A stretch of DNA of 64,000 bases from DATACQ01 sp036555515 (GCA_036555515.1 DATBLC010000023.1:22509-86508); one strand, 5' to 3'; shown: positions 25,848 to 34,712, counted from the first letter of the stretch. Notes: generated from the letters alone by a model not told the origin. A program made the numbers and translations.

Positions 25848-27494
25848 ATGGAGTATACCACTGCCGATAGAGCGCTAAGGGCTGCAAAGCTACTCGGCGC
25901 GCTAACCGCATTGATAGTGGCCGTCAATGGTTGCGCGACTCGGACCCCGCCGGAGCGAGGTCCGGAAGGGCTCCCCTCCAAGCGTGTCGTCGCGCTACCA
26001 ACTGAGTCATCGAGTCCGGCCACTGCCCGGGCCGCCGCGTGGTTCGAGGCGCAGCGCCACCGCCTGCCTATGCTGCGCGCCTTCGTTCAACGTATGCCCA
26101 AGGGTGGCGAGCTTCACTCGCATCTGAGCGGCGCCGTTTATGCGGAGAGCTATCTCCAGTGGGCGGCCGAGGGAAATTTCTGCGTCGACCTCGCGGCACA
26201 GCGTTTGGTCCCGCCGCCTTGCAAAGAAAGCGACCAAATGCCTCTAGCGAAAACCCTGCTGCAAAAAAACGCAGCGCGGGACGCTCTCATTAACAAACTT
26301 TCCACTCGCAACCTCGACTATGCCGGCCAGTCCGGCCACGATCAGTTTTTTGCCTCGTTCGGCGGGTTTGGCGCGGCGTCGAATCCTTATGAGCACGGCG
26401 TGGAGATGCTCACCGAAGTGGCCAATCGGGCGGCGTCACAGAATATTCAATATTTGGAGATCATGTTGAGTTTCGAGTGGCAGGCGGTGGGTGATCTGGC
26501 GGCAAGGATGCCCAAGATAAGCCCGCAAGAACATTCCGACTTCGGGCTTCAACGACAATGGTTGCTCGCCAATGGACTAGGCTCCATCGTCGCCAGGACT
26601 CGGAGTGACTTGAACGAACGGGTAAGCAAATACCGCAAGAGCTTGAGGTGCGATAACCCGCTCGAAGCGCAGCCGGCGTGCAACATTACGGTGCGTCTGA
26701 TCGCGCAATCGACTCGAACCAATCCGCCGGAGAACGTCTTCGCCCAGCTCGTCTTTGCATTCGAGCTCGCCGGAGCCGAACCACGGGTGGTGGGCATAAA
26801 TCTAGTGGCGCCTGAGGACCATCCGGTGGCGCTGCGGGATTACAATCTGCACATGAGGATGGTGGGCTACCTTGCCAGCCAACTTCCCAAAGTCAACATA
26901 GCGCTCCACGCCGGCGAGCTCACAATGGGGCTGGTTCGCCCCGAGGACCTGCGCTTTCATATACGTCAGGCAGTGGAAATTGCAAAAGCGCGTAGAATCG
27001 GCCACGGCGTAGACATCCTTTACGAAAACGAGCCCTTCGAGCTCATGGCGAAAATGAAACGGCTCGGCGTGGCGCTCGAAATTTGCCTGACCAGCAACGA
27101 TGTTATCCTCAATGTTAAAGGCGCGGACCACCCGTTGCCAGTTTATCTCGAGGCCGGAGTGCCGGTCACTTTGGCCTCCGACGACGAAGGCGTAGCGCGA
27201 ATCGATCTCAGCAATGAGTTTCTCCGCGCCGCGCGCGATTATGGTCTGACCTATCCGGATTTGAAAAGGCTGGCGCGCAATAGCCTGGAATACAGTTTTC
27301 TCCCCGGCGAAAGCTTGTGGCAAAGCAATGCTCCTTACACCTTGGCCTCGGCCTGCGCCGCGGACGCTCCCGGCGGAACAGGGGCACCGGCGGAAAATTG
27401 TCGCAAGCTTCTCGAGCGCAGCGAGCGCGCGCGCGAGCAGTGGCGCCTCGAGGCGGCGTTCACCGAGTTCGAAAATCTCCCCTGGCTTCGGTAA
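25848..27494 (+). CDS. Adenosine deaminase-family lipoprotein
   Basis: The protein has 548 residues from the ATG at 25848 (a GTG at 25839 is an alternative). It has an N-terminal hydrophobic stretch ending in VAVNGC, a plausible lipobox with Cys29. The deaminase fold follows: GELHSHLSGA (zinc HxH), ALHAGE near residue 350, RIGHGVD, EICLTSND and VTLASDDEGVARIDLSNEF. These match metal ligands and catalytic residues of the adenosine/AMP deaminase superfamily, especially the secreted ADGF-like branch. It is long for bacterial adenosine deaminase because of N- and C-terminal extensions. It probably works on nucleosides or related compounds in the envelope; the substrate is uncertain. Confidence 0.8.
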   Translation: MEYTTADRALRAAKLLGALTALIVAVNGCATRTPPERGPEGLPSKRVVALPTESSSPATARAAAWFEAQRHRLPMLRAFVQRMPKGGELHSHLSGAVYAESYLQWAAEGNFCVDLAAQRLVPPPCKESDQMPLAKTLLQKNAARDALINKLSTRNLDYAGQSGHDQFFASFGGFGAASNPYEHGVEMLTEVANRAASQNIQYLEIMLSFEWQAVGDLAARMPKISPQEHSDFGLQRQWLLANGLGSIVARTRSDLNERVSKYRKSLRCDNPLEAQPACNITVRLIAQSTRTNPPENVFAQLVFAFELAGAEPRVVGINLVAPEDHPVALRDYNLHMRMVGYLASQLPKVNIALHAGELTMGLVRPEDLRFHIRQAVEIAKARRIGHGVDILYENEPFELMAKMKRLGVALEICLTSNDVILNVKGADHPLPVYLEAGVPVTLASDDEGVARIDLSNEFLRAARDYGLTYPDLKRLARNSLEYSFLPGESLWQSNAPYTLASACAADAPGGTGAPAENCRKLLERSERAREQWRLEAAFTEFENLPWLR

Positions 27495-27523
27495 GAGGCG
27501 GTATCGCGAGCGGCAACTGGGGA

Positions 27524-28783
27524 TTAACAACAGGGTAGAGGGTTCTCGATCAGATTGTAAACATGATCGAAGGTCACGTCGTTGATCCGCGCGAGAATTT
27601 TGAAGACTCGCGGCGGCTCCGCCGGCACGAAAACCATGATCGCGGTTTCCACCGGCGGACAGCCGGCTTTTACACAAGGCACTTCTTTGATGACCATCGG
27701 CGCATCGGGAGGAAAGCTCAGAATCGTCGACACCCAGTAGCGAATCTGGTCCAGGGTAAACTTTGACACATCCTGTTTCCGCCCAAAGGGATCGACGTCT
27801 TCGGCGGCGCCGCCCTCGCTGTCGCCGGTGATAATGCAGTTCATGAAACCTTGAGTGATTTTTTCCTTGTCGAGCTTGCGGCCGATGAAGACGAGACGGT
27901 TTATTCGATCTTCAGCATCTGCCCAGGCGCGTCCCGGCCGCCCCTCGAAGAGCATGTGCACCCCCTGAAAGACGAATTGATCGGGGTCCTTGCGCAGGTT
28001 CAGAATCCCTTTCATGCGCATGATGCGGTCGCCGAACTCGGCGATCAGCTCGCGAAACCATTGGCTGATTTTGACGCCGTCGAGGGCGCCGGGGGTGGCG
28101 ATGGCGACCGTTTCGATATCCTCCGTGTGTTTGTGATTATGGTCGTGCTGTTCGGCTTTGACCTCGAGATTGAGGCTGCGTAGATCTAGGACCATGCCGA
28201 TGTCTACGTCGGAATTTCTAGTCTGGCAGATGCGCGCGGCGCCGTTCAGATTGCGGATCTTATATTCTAGCTCTGGCAGATCTTCGGGGTTGATCAGGTC
28301 GGTCTTGTTCAATAGCACCATGTCGGCGAAGGCGATTTGTTCCTTTGCCTCGGGTGAACCGCCGAGTTGTTGAAAAATATGTTTGGCGTCGACGACGGTG
28401 ACGACGCCGTTGAGCTGATATTCGCTTTTGATCCGCTCGTCGACGAAAAAGCTCTGCACCACCGGGGCAGGATCCGCGAGGCCGGTGGTTTCAATCATCA
28501 ATGTGTCGAACTTCGATTTGTGGTCGAGCAGTTGAAAGAGGCTGCGCAAGAGGTCGCCCCGAACCGAGCAACAGATACAGCCATTGCTCATCTCCACGAC
28601 TTCCTGCTCCGAGGAGATCAGCAAATGGTGGTCGATACCCACTTCGCCGAATTCATTGACGATGACGGCGACGCGGCGGCCATGTTCGGCAGTCAAAATG
28701 CGGTTTAGAAGCGTGGTCTTGCCGGCCCCAAGAAAACCGGTGAGCACAGTGACAGGCAGCCGTTGGTCGTTGTTGTCCGCCAT
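27524..28783 (-). CDS. CobW/ZNG-type G3E GTPase (metallochaperone)
   Basis: The 419-residue protein has the G3E P-loop TGFLGAGKTTLLNRIL, the metal-binding CxCC motif (C69-x-C71-C72 in NGCICCSV), the NKTD guanine specificity motif (LLNKTDLI), and a CobW C-terminal domain near residues 240-350. His-rich DHNHKH after residue 210 could bind metal. The family delivers zinc or other metals to client enzymes, and members are often under Zur control. A perfect 20-bp palindrome lies 44 bp upstream of its start, and GGAGGA is its ribosome binding site. It converges with the deaminase-like gene. Confidence 0.88.
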   Translation of the reverse strand: MADNNDQRLPVTVLTGFLGAGKTTLLNRILTAEHGRRVAVIVNEFGEVGIDHHLLISSEQEVVEMSNGCICCSVRGDLLRSLFQLLDHKSKFDTLMIETTGLADPAPVVQSFFVDERIKSEYQLNGVVTVVDAKHIFQQLGGSPEAKEQIAFADMVLLNKTDLINPEDLPELEYKIRNLNGAARICQTRNSDVDIGMVLDLRSLNLEVKAEQHDHNHKHTEDIETVAIATPGALDGVKISQWFRELIAEFGDRIMRMKGILNLRKDPDQFVFQGVHMLFEGRPGRAWADAEDRINRLVFIGRKLDKEKITQGFMNCIITGDSEGGAAEDVDPFGRKQDVSKFTLDQIRYWVSTILSFPPDAPMVIKEVPCVKAGCPPVETAIMVFVPAEPPRVFKILARINDVTFDHVYNLIENPLPCC

Positions 28784-28826
28784 AAGCTTGAAATTCCTCC
28801 GAAATTATCTTCTAAAATTAACAATG

Positions 28827-28846
28827 ATGTTGATTCGAATCAACAT
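28827..28846. promoter_or_regulatory. Perfect 20-bp palindromic operator between G3E GTPase and SDR genes
   Basis: ATGTTGATTCGAATCAACAT is a perfect inverted repeat in the divergent promoter region, 44 bp from the GTPase start and 54 bp from the SDR start. Its size and TGTTGA-type half-sites fit a Fur/Zur-family or other dimeric repressor. The link of G3E GTPases with Zur is established for several bacteria; that this site binds Zur is inference. Confidence 0.65.
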
Positions 28847-28900
28847 GGCGTCAAGCTGACAACGCTTTTAGCGGTAGCAGGAGAGAGGAGGACTGCCTAA

Positions 28901-29650
28901 ATGAAATTGCCAGGAAAAGTGGCGTTCATCACTGGTTTCGGCTCCGGCCTGGGACGGGCGATCGCCGTGATGTTTGCCAAGGAAGGCGCGGCGGTGGCGG
29001 GCACTTCAACGACGGAATCCAAAGGCCGGGAAACCGTCGCTATGATTGAGGGGCTCGGCGGTAAAGCATTGTTCCGGTCCGGCGATGTTTCAAACTCGGC
29101 ACAAATGAAAACCTTGATCGATGAAGTTGTCCGGCAATGGGGCGGCATCGATATCGTCGTCAACAGCGCCGGGGTGCGCACCAACGGCGCCATCACCGAC
29201 ATCACCGAAGCAGACTGGGATCGCACCCTCGACGTCAATCTCAAGGGCGCTTTCATAGTCTCGCGCCTGGCTATTCCGGAGATGAGAAAGCGCGGCGGTG
29301 GCGTGATCCTCCATATCGCGGCGCGATCCGGAATGCTTGGCCAGTCGGGGCGGGCGGCCTATTGCGCGTCCAAGGGCGGCATGGTGCGGCTCACCGAAGC
29401 GATGGCTATGGATCACGCCAGGGATAAGATTCGCGTGAACTGTATCTGCCCCGGTCCGACGCGCACACCGATGGTCGACACATCGACGGCGGAGAAGTTG
29501 GCTCGTTACCAAACCAGAGTGCCGATCGGCCGCATCGGCGAGCCGGAAGACGTTGCTTATGCGGCTCTCTACCTTGCCTCGGATGAGGCTTCGATGGTGA
29601 CTGCGGCGATACTCCCCGTAGATGGTGGAATGCGGCTGACAGGACCATGA
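28901..29650 (+). CDS. Short-chain dehydrogenase/reductase (FabG-like)
   Basis: The 249-residue protein has the classical SDR layout: FITGFGSGLGRAIAV (TGxxxGxG cofactor loop), NSAGVRTNG (NAG-type motif), the catalytic Ser in HIAARSGM, and Y-x3-K in AAYCASKGG. The tail is TAAILPVDGGMRLTGP. It probably reduces a keto group with NAD(P)H. A good ribosome binding site (GGAGAGAGGAGG) precedes the ATG. It is divergent from the G3E GTPase gene and may share its operator region. The substrate cannot be predicted. Confidence 0.88.
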   Translation: MKLPGKVAFITGFGSGLGRAIAVMFAKEGAAVAGTSTTESKGRETVAMIEGLGGKALFRSGDVSNSAQMKTLIDEVVRQWGGIDIVVNSAGVRTNGAITDITEADWDRTLDVNLKGAFIVSRLAIPEMRKRGGGVILHIAARSGMLGQSGRAAYCASKGGMVRLTEAMAMDHARDKIRVNCICPGPTRTPMVDTSTAEKLARYQTRVPIGRIGEPEDVAYAALYLASDEASMVTAAILPVDGGMRLTGP

Positions 29651-29660
29651 TCTTAACATC

Positions 29661-29741
29661 GTTCAAACAGTTCAAGCCATTCAATCTGTTAAAAGGGTTT
29701 CAATGGTTCCAGTCGTTCCAGACGTTCCAGTCGTTGGAAGG
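29661..29741. repeat. Nine tandem nonamers of the GTTCAANNC family
   Basis: Nine consecutive 9-base units follow the SDR stop codon: GTTCAAACA, GTTCAAGCC, ATTCAATCT, GTTAAAAGG, GTTTCAATG, GTTCCAGTC, GTTCCAGAC, GTTCCAGTC, GTTGGAAGG. The register is exact over 81 bp. It is the clearest view of the period; it has no spacers and no inverted arm. Confidence 0.85.
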
Positions 29742-29886
29742 CGTAGAAGGGTAGGGGATTGAGGCTGGTGAGTGGAGAATTCAGAATTGAGAAGACAAGA
29801 TACGGATTGAGAAAAACGGATCTCGTTTACGAGACGCGTAATTTGCAATCTGCAATCTGGGATCCCGACCGGAGCGAGGAGATGTC

Positions 29887-30522
29887 ATGATTGATTTAAG
29901 GCCATTGGGTGTCGAAGACTACGCTGAGCGCCATACCAAGCCGCTTTCTGATACCCACTCGAAGTTGTGGCTTGAGACTTTCACCAAGACCCGTAACCCG
30001 GGAATGATGGTCGGCCCGCTGGAGGGCGCTTTTCTCAAAATGTTGGTGCGCTTGACCGGGGCGCGGCGGATTTTGGAGATCGGCATGTTTACCGGATACA
30101 GTACGTTGGCTTGGGCCGAGGCGTTGCCCAAGGGGGGGCATATAGTAACCTGTGATATCAATCCTGAGACCACCGAGATCGCGCGCAGTTATTTCGCCCA
30201 GAGCGCCCATGCGGACAAGATCGAGGTCAAGCTCGGACCGGCGCTGTACTCGCTCAAGTTTATTGCCGGGCCATTCGACATCTGTTTTATCGACGCCGAC
30301 AAGGAGTCCTACGGTGATTACTATGACGCGTGCATGGAGCTGGTGCGTTCCAAAGGGCTGATCGTTTTGGACAATATGCTGAGGAGCGGCCGGGTGCTCG
30401 ATCCCAAGGACCCGGGCACTCAGGCCGTCGACGAGCTCAACAAAAGAATTCGCCACGATCCGCGCGTCGAAAACGTGCTCTTGCCGCTGCGCGACGGCAT
30501 GATGTTGGTGTACAAACTCTAG
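29887..30522 (+). CDS. Class I SAM-dependent O-methyltransferase (CCoAMT-like)
   Basis: The 211-residue protein matches the caffeoyl-CoA/catechol O-methyltransferase-like family (Methyltransf_3). Motif I is RILEIGMFTGYSTLAWAEAL, the acidic strand-2 end is VTCDINPETTEIA, and FDICFIDADKESYGDYYDA gives the metal-binding DAxK motif. LIVLDNMLRSGRV follows. It methylates a hydroxyl group, probably on a small aromatic, with a divalent metal. Its stop codon overlaps the stop of the convergent pseudouridine synthase gene in a shared CTAG. The 236 bp upstream hold repeat 29661 and no gene. Confidence 0.9.
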   Translation: MIDLRPLGVEDYAERHTKPLSDTHSKLWLETFTKTRNPGMMVGPLEGAFLKMLVRLTGARRILEIGMFTGYSTLAWAEALPKGGHIVTCDINPETTEIARSYFAQSAHADKIEVKLGPALYSLKFIAGPFDICFIDADKESYGDYYDACMELVRSKGLIVLDNMLRSGRVLDPKDPGTQAVDELNKRIRHDPRVENVLLPLRDGMMLVYKL

Positions 30523-31421
30523 CGCGAACGCTGCACACGCTCGTTGCCGAGCGCGTGCAGCGTTCGCTGCAAATCATCAGGCAGCGGCGCCGCCCAGGTG
30601 AAGCGCTTGCCTCTAAAAGTCAGCGCCAGGCGCGCGGCGTGAAGAAATTGGCGCTTGAGACCGACGCGCTTGCGAAACGACTTGTTGAAATTGAAGTCTC
30701 CATGGCGGCTGTCTAAGACGACCGGATAACCCAGTTTCGCGAAGTGCAGCCTGATTTGATGCATTCTGCCGGTTTCAATGGTTACGCGAACCAGAGTCGT
30801 ATCGCCAAACCGTTTGTCAATTCGATAATGGGTTATCGCCCGCACGGGGTTTCCATCCCGCCCGGCCAAAGGGCAGTCGATGGTGCCGGTATTTTGCGGC
30901 AACCGCCCGGCAACCAGGCAGAGATATTCCTTGTCAACCTTTCCCCCTTGAAAGTAGCTCTCCAGCTCTTGCGCCACGTGTAGATTCTTCGCGACAAGCA
31001 AAATGCCTGACGTGTCCTTGTCCAAGCGGTGGACCAGGCGCGGCTTGAACGGCGCGCCGCGGTAATGTGATTCGAGTAAACCCAGGAGCGTGCGATCCTT
31101 GGCGATGGATTTCGCTTCATGGACGGCGAGGCCGGCTGGCTTATTCAGCACCAGGACTTCGGCGTTTTCGAAGATAACATCGAAGGCCCGCGGTTCGGCT
31201 CGCGAACTCGCGCCGCGGCGGGTCTCCGGCTCGAAGGGGATGAAAAGCTCGACGCGGTCTCCCGGTTGAACCAGATCTTGCGCCTTGGCGCGCCTGCCGT
31301 TCAGGCGCACGCCGCTCTTGCGAAATAGCTTGCGCACGTAGCCGATGGGAAAATTTCTCGTCAGGAAATTCTCGATTTTCTTGTCTCTTTGAGTCTCTGG
31401 GACGATGATCTCCTGCACCAC
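30519..31421 (-). CDS. RluA family 23S rRNA/tRNA pseudouridine synthase
   Basis: The 300-residue enzyme has an N-terminal S4 RNA-binding domain (NFPIGYVRKLFRKSGVRLNG) followed by the RluA catalytic domain. The active-site motif is LVHRLDKDTSGILLVAK with the catalytic Asp, and IETGRMHQIRLHFAKLGYP is another family landmark. The RluC-like layout (S4 plus RluA) suggests uridine modification in 23S rRNA, but the exact target is unknown. It starts with GTG (tandem GTG GTG). Its last ~15 codons lie inside a 20-bp-stem hairpin and its stop overlaps that of the convergent methyltransferase gene. Confidence 0.92.
   Translation of the reverse strand: MVQEIIVPETQRDKKIENFLTRNFPIGYVRKLFRKSGVRLNGRRAKAQDLVQPGDRVELFIPFEPETRRGASSRAEPRAFDVIFENAEVLVLNKPAGLAVHEAKSIAKDRTLLGLLESHYRGAPFKPRLVHRLDKDTSGILLVAKNLHVAQELESYFQGGKVDKEYLCLVAGRLPQNTGTIDCPLAGRDGNPVRAITHYRIDKRFGDTTLVRVTIETGRMHQIRLHFAKLGYPVVLDSRHGDFNFNKSFRKRVGLKRQFLHAARLALTFRGKRFTWAAPLPDDLQRTLHALGNERVQRSR
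30524..30567. terminator. Long hairpin at the convergent 3' ends (possible bidirectional terminator)
   Basis: Two 20-base arms (30524-30543 and 30548-30567) around a TTGC loop pair at 19 of 20 positions. The hairpin starts 2 bp after the plus-strand stop and lies inside the last codons of the minus-strand pseudouridine synthase gene. No T-tract follows on either strand, so intrinsic termination is uncertain; an mRNA-end stabilising role is also possible. Confidence 0.6.
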
Positions 31422-31563
31422 GCTTGATAGTTACAGCCAGAGCCCCGATTGGGTCAAGTCAACGGATATCAATATTTGCAATTCCATAGCGATTAAGATA
31501 GCTTACAATGACAGCGATGGTGTGTGCCGAGTGTCGGCGCGCGCACTCAGGCGAGGTAGTCAT

Positions 31564-32640
31564 TTGAACCGTATTGAGTCGGTCGATGCTCTTAGAAAAA
31601 AGATCGATCAAGTCGATGAAAAAATAGTAAGGCTGCTGAACGACAGGGCTCTTCTGGCGCAAAGAATTGGCCACCACAAAGGTTTAACCAACCAACAAAT
31701 CTATGTCCCCAGCCGTGAGCAGGAAGTTCTCCAGCGAGTTTCCGAACTAGGCCGCGGTCCATTACCGGCATCAGCCGTTCAATCCGTTTATCGCGAAGTC
31801 ATTGCGGCTTGCCGTAATCTCGAAGCACCGTTAAGGGTCGCGTTCTTCGGGGCGGAGGCAAGCTATTCTCACCTTGCCGCACGACAAAGATTCGGCTCTA
31901 CAGCGAACCTGTTGCCCACTGCCAGTATCGCGGAAGTCTTTCAAGAGGTCACGCAGGGGCGGGTTTCTTTTGGCGTCGTGCCCATTGAGAACTCAACCGA
32001 GGGAGTGGTGGCCTATACGCTGGATTTGCTGGTGGATTCGAGATTGCAAATTTGCGCCGAAAGTTTTCTGAATATCCATCACAATCTGCTGTCGCGCGGT
32101 GGCCGAGCTGATGAAATTAAAAAAATCGTCTCCCATCCACAGGCGTTGGCGCAATGCCGCGGTTGGCTCAGCCGCCATTTCCCTAAAATAGAGGTGGAAG
32201 AGGTGCCGAGCACATCCCATGCTGCGTCGGCGGCGGCGCAAAACAGTTCGATCGGGGCGGTTTCCAGTAGCTTGGCGGCGGAGATTTACAATCTAAAAAT
32301 CGTCGCGACCAACATCGAAGACCAGAGCCATAATATCACGCGGTTTTTCGTGATCGGCGACCAAGAAGCAAAGCCGTCCCGGCATGATAAGACTTCGCTG
32401 GCCTTTTCCGTGAAAGACGAACCGGGGATTTTGCACCGCATGTTGCGTCCCTTTGCCAGCCGCCGCATCAATTTGAGCAAGATCGAGTCGCGGCCGATCA
32501 AGAACAAGCCCTGGGAGTACATGTTTTTTCTCGACCTGAAGGGACATCGGGATGAATCTCGGGTGAAAAGTGCGATTGGCCAACTGGAGCGGCACTGTGT
32601 ATTTTTCAAAATACTGGGATCTTATCCGAGTGGAGCATGA
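31564..32640 (+). CDS. pheA: Bifunctional chorismate mutase/prephenate dehydratase (P-protein)
   Basis: A TTG start at 31564 with GAGGT about seven bases upstream gives 358 residues, the usual P-protein length; the open frame extends upstream to 31405 without support. An AroQ-type chorismate mutase comes first (LRKKIDQVDEKIVRLLNDRA). The prephenate dehydratase domain follows (RVAFFGAEASYSHLAARQRF; VVPIENSTEGVV; the catalytic Thr-Arg-Phe in NITRFFVIG). A C-terminal ACT domain contains ESRPIKN, the phenylalanine-feedback ESRP motif. The enzyme makes phenylpyruvate. It overlaps hisC by 4 bp. Confidence 0.95.
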   Translation: MNRIESVDALRKKIDQVDEKIVRLLNDRALLAQRIGHHKGLTNQQIYVPSREQEVLQRVSELGRGPLPASAVQSVYREVIAACRNLEAPLRVAFFGAEASYSHLAARQRFGSTANLLPTASIAEVFQEVTQGRVSFGVVPIENSTEGVVAYTLDLLVDSRLQICAESFLNIHHNLLSRGGRADEIKKIVSHPQALAQCRGWLSRHFPKIEVEEVPSTSHAASAAAQNSSIGAVSSSLAAEIYNLKIVATNIEDQSHNITRFFVIGDQEAKPSRHDKTSLAFSVKDEPGILHRMLRPFASRRINLSKIESRPIKNKPWEYMFFLDLKGHRDESRVKSAIGQLERHCVFFKILGSYPSGA

Positions 32641-33734
32641 AACCGATCGACCACGTACCTGAATATATCCGCACGCTCATTCCCTACGCGCCGGGCAAGC
32701 CAATCGAAGAAGTGGAGCGGGAATACGGCATCGCGAATTCGGTCAAGCTGGCCTCCAATGAAAATCCTCTCGGACCGGCGCCGAAGGCGCTCGAAGCGAT
32801 CCGCGCCAAGCTCGAACAGCTGCATCTATACCCGGATGGCGACTGTTTCTACTTAAAGCAGGGTGTGGCAAAAAAACTCGGCGTGGCACCGGACGAGATT
32901 ATCTTCGGCAACGGCTCTAACGAAATCATCGAGTTGGCGGCGCGGACGTTTATGCGCGTGGGCGATGAAGCGGTGATGGCCCGCCAGGCTTTTATCGTCT
33001 ATAAGCTCATCGTTCAAGCGGTGGGCGGGGTGGCTAGAGAAATTCCACTAAGGGAATTTACCCATGACTTGGATGCCATCGCGAACGCGGTGTCGTCCAA
33101 GACCAGAATGGTTTTCCTCGCCAACCCCAACAATCCGACCGGCACCATATATCGCCGCGCCGCGTGGGAACGATTGCTGGAGCGGCTGCCAGAAGAAGTA
33201 TTAATCATCGCCGACGAGGCCTATTTTGAATATGTCAGAGATCCAGAATATCCCAACTCGCTCAGCTACCATGACAGGGGCAAGACGATTCTCACGCTCA
33301 GGACGTTTTCCAAGCTCTACGGCTTGGCCGCATTGCGCATCGGCTATGGGGTGGCGCCGAAAGAAGTCGTTGCCTTGATGCAGCGCGTGCGCCAGCCGTT
33401 TAACGTCAACGCCGTGGCCCAGTGGGCGGCGCTCGCGGCGCTGGATGACGAAGTGCATGTGCGAAGAAGTCTAGAAACCAATCGCCATGGCATGGAGTTT
33501 CTTAACGCGGAGTTCGACAAGCTTGGTGTGCCCTATGTGCGGAGCCAAGGCAATTTTATTCTCGTGCGCGTCGGTAACGGCAACGAAGTGTTCCAGCGTT
33601 TGCTCACCCAGGGCGTAATCGTACGGCCGGTGGACGCTTATGAGTTTCCTGAATACATACGAGTTACCGTCGGGACGATGGATGAGAACCGCCGCTTCAT
33701 CGAAGCATTGGGCCGGATTATAAAGACGGCATGA
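32637..33734 (+). CDS. hisC: Histidinol-phosphate/aromatic aminotransferase (HisC-type)
   Basis: The 365-residue PLP enzyme has the fold-type I aminotransferase motifs SVKLASNENPLGPAPKALEA, NPNNPTGTIYRRAAW, IADEAYFEYV, and TLRTFSKLYGLAALRIGYG, where the lysine binds PLP. By family it is HisC. Its place between pheA and tyrA, with 4-bp overlap to pheA, suggests that it also or mainly transaminates phenylpyruvate and 4-hydroxyphenylpyruvate (or prephenate). This broad use is known for some HisC proteins; here it is inference. No other his genes are in the window. Confidence 0.92.
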   Translation: MKPIDHVPEYIRTLIPYAPGKPIEEVEREYGIANSVKLASNENPLGPAPKALEAIRAKLEQLHLYPDGDCFYLKQGVAKKLGVAPDEIIFGNGSNEIIELAARTFMRVGDEAVMARQAFIVYKLIVQAVGGVAREIPLREFTHDLDAIANAVSSKTRMVFLANPNNPTGTIYRRAAWERLLERLPEEVLIIADEAYFEYVRDPEYPNSLSYHDRGKTILTLRTFSKLYGLAALRIGYGVAPKEVVALMQRVRQPFNVNAVAQWAALAALDDEVHVRRSLETNRHGMEFLNAEFDKLGVPYVRSQGNFILVRVGNGNEVFQRLLTQGVIVRPVDAYEFPEYIRVTVGTMDENRRFIEALGRIIKTA

Positions 33735-33742
33735 GGACATAC

Positions 33743-33823
33743 GGTTCAAAGTTTAACGTTCAACGTTTAATTCGGAATCCGAAGTTCGACAACCATGAAC
33801 ATTGAACCTTTGAACCTTGAACG
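33743..33823. repeat. GTTCAA-family hairpin between hisC and tyrA
   Basis: The left arm (33743-33770, GTTCAAAGTTTAACGTTCAA) and the right arm (33795-33822, TTGAACCTTTGAACC) are imperfect reverse complements around a perfect 13-nt palindrome, TTCGGAATCCGAA (33771-33783). The structure interrupts an otherwise tight operon. A longer tyrA frame starts at an ATG (33795) inside the right arm. Confidence 0.8.
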
Positions 33824-33851
33824 GAAGTTACTTTACCGAGGAGTTTTTAAA

Positions 33852-34712
33852 TTGGTTATGTTTCAAAAAATGGTCGTGGCGGGTGTGGGGCTGATCGGTG
33901 GTTCCCTGGCGCTGGACATGCGCCGGCGCGGTCTGGTCAAAGAAATTATCGGCTATGGCCGCACCGAAGCTAACTTAAAGATCGCCAGACGAAAGGGCAT
34001 TATCGACGGCTACTTCGTGAGCGAAGAAGAAATTCCGAGCGATACCGACTTTCTCATGCTGGGGACGCCCGTGCAAACCATCGTGCCACTGACCAAGGCG
34101 TTCTTGCCGCGGCTCAAACGCGGCTGCATCGTGAGCGACGTCGGCAGCGTGAAAGGGGAAATCGTGCGCGGTATGGAGCGAATTTTACCCGCTGGCATTC
34201 ACTTCGTTGGCTCCCATCCGATCGCGGGCAGCGAGCAGTGGGGCGCCGAAGCCGCCCGCGAAAATCTTTTCATGGGCCGGCTTTGTGTCTTAACGCCGAC
34301 GCGAAAAACCAACCGCGCGGCATTGAAAAAAATGGAGCTGCTTTGGCGTCGCGTCGGCTCCTACGTGGAAATCATCAATGCCAACCGGCATGACCATATC
34401 CTGGGTGTGGTCAGCCATCTGCCCCATATGGCGGCTTTCGCGTTGGTTAACGCCCTCAATCAGACCAAATTGGATGGAGTTGATTTGAAACGTTATTGCG
34501 CCGGCGGTTTCAAAGACATTACCCGGATTGCGTCGAGCCGGCCGGAGCTTTGGCGCGACATCTGTTTGCTTAACCGCCGCGCCGTATCCAGATCGCTGGG
34601 GACTTATATCCGCAGTCTCGAACGGATGAAACGCTGGGTCGATGGCGGCAATGGGCGCGCCCTTGACCGGGAATTCGCCAACGCCAATGAAGTACGAGAG
34701 CAACTCGGATGA
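33852..34712 (+). CDS. tyrA: Prephenate dehydrogenase
   Basis: The ~286-residue protein oxidatively decarboxylates prephenate (or arogenate) for tyrosine synthesis. The N-terminal Rossmann loop is VVAGVGLIGGSLALDMRR, SDVGSVKGEIV and GSHPIAGSEQWGAEAA are family motifs, and SHLPHMAAFALVNAL marks the C-terminal helical domain. GAGGAG at 33838-33843 is 8 bases before a TTG (33852) and 14 before an ATG (33858); I chose the TTG, and the difference is two residues. The longer frame from 33795 would translate repeat DNA. No ACT domain is attached. Confidence 0.92.
   Translation: MVMFQKMVVAGVGLIGGSLALDMRRRGLVKEIIGYGRTEANLKIARRKGIIDGYFVSEEEIPSDTDFLMLGTPVQTIVPLTKAFLPRLKRGCIVSDVGSVKGEIVRGMERILPAGIHFVGSHPIAGSEQWGAEAARENLFMGRLCVLTPTRKTNRAALKKMELLWRRVGSYVEIINANRHDHILGVVSHLPHMAAFALVNALNQTKLDGVDLKRYCAGGFKDITRIASSRPELWRDICLLNRRAVSRSLGTYIRSLERMKRWVDGGNGRALDREFANANEVREQLG

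Noticed and set aside
29661..29741. Nonamer arrays as a CRISPR or iteron origin
   Set aside because: Units are 9 bp, contiguous, without spacers, cas genes or a replication initiator; they occur at many chromosomal places.
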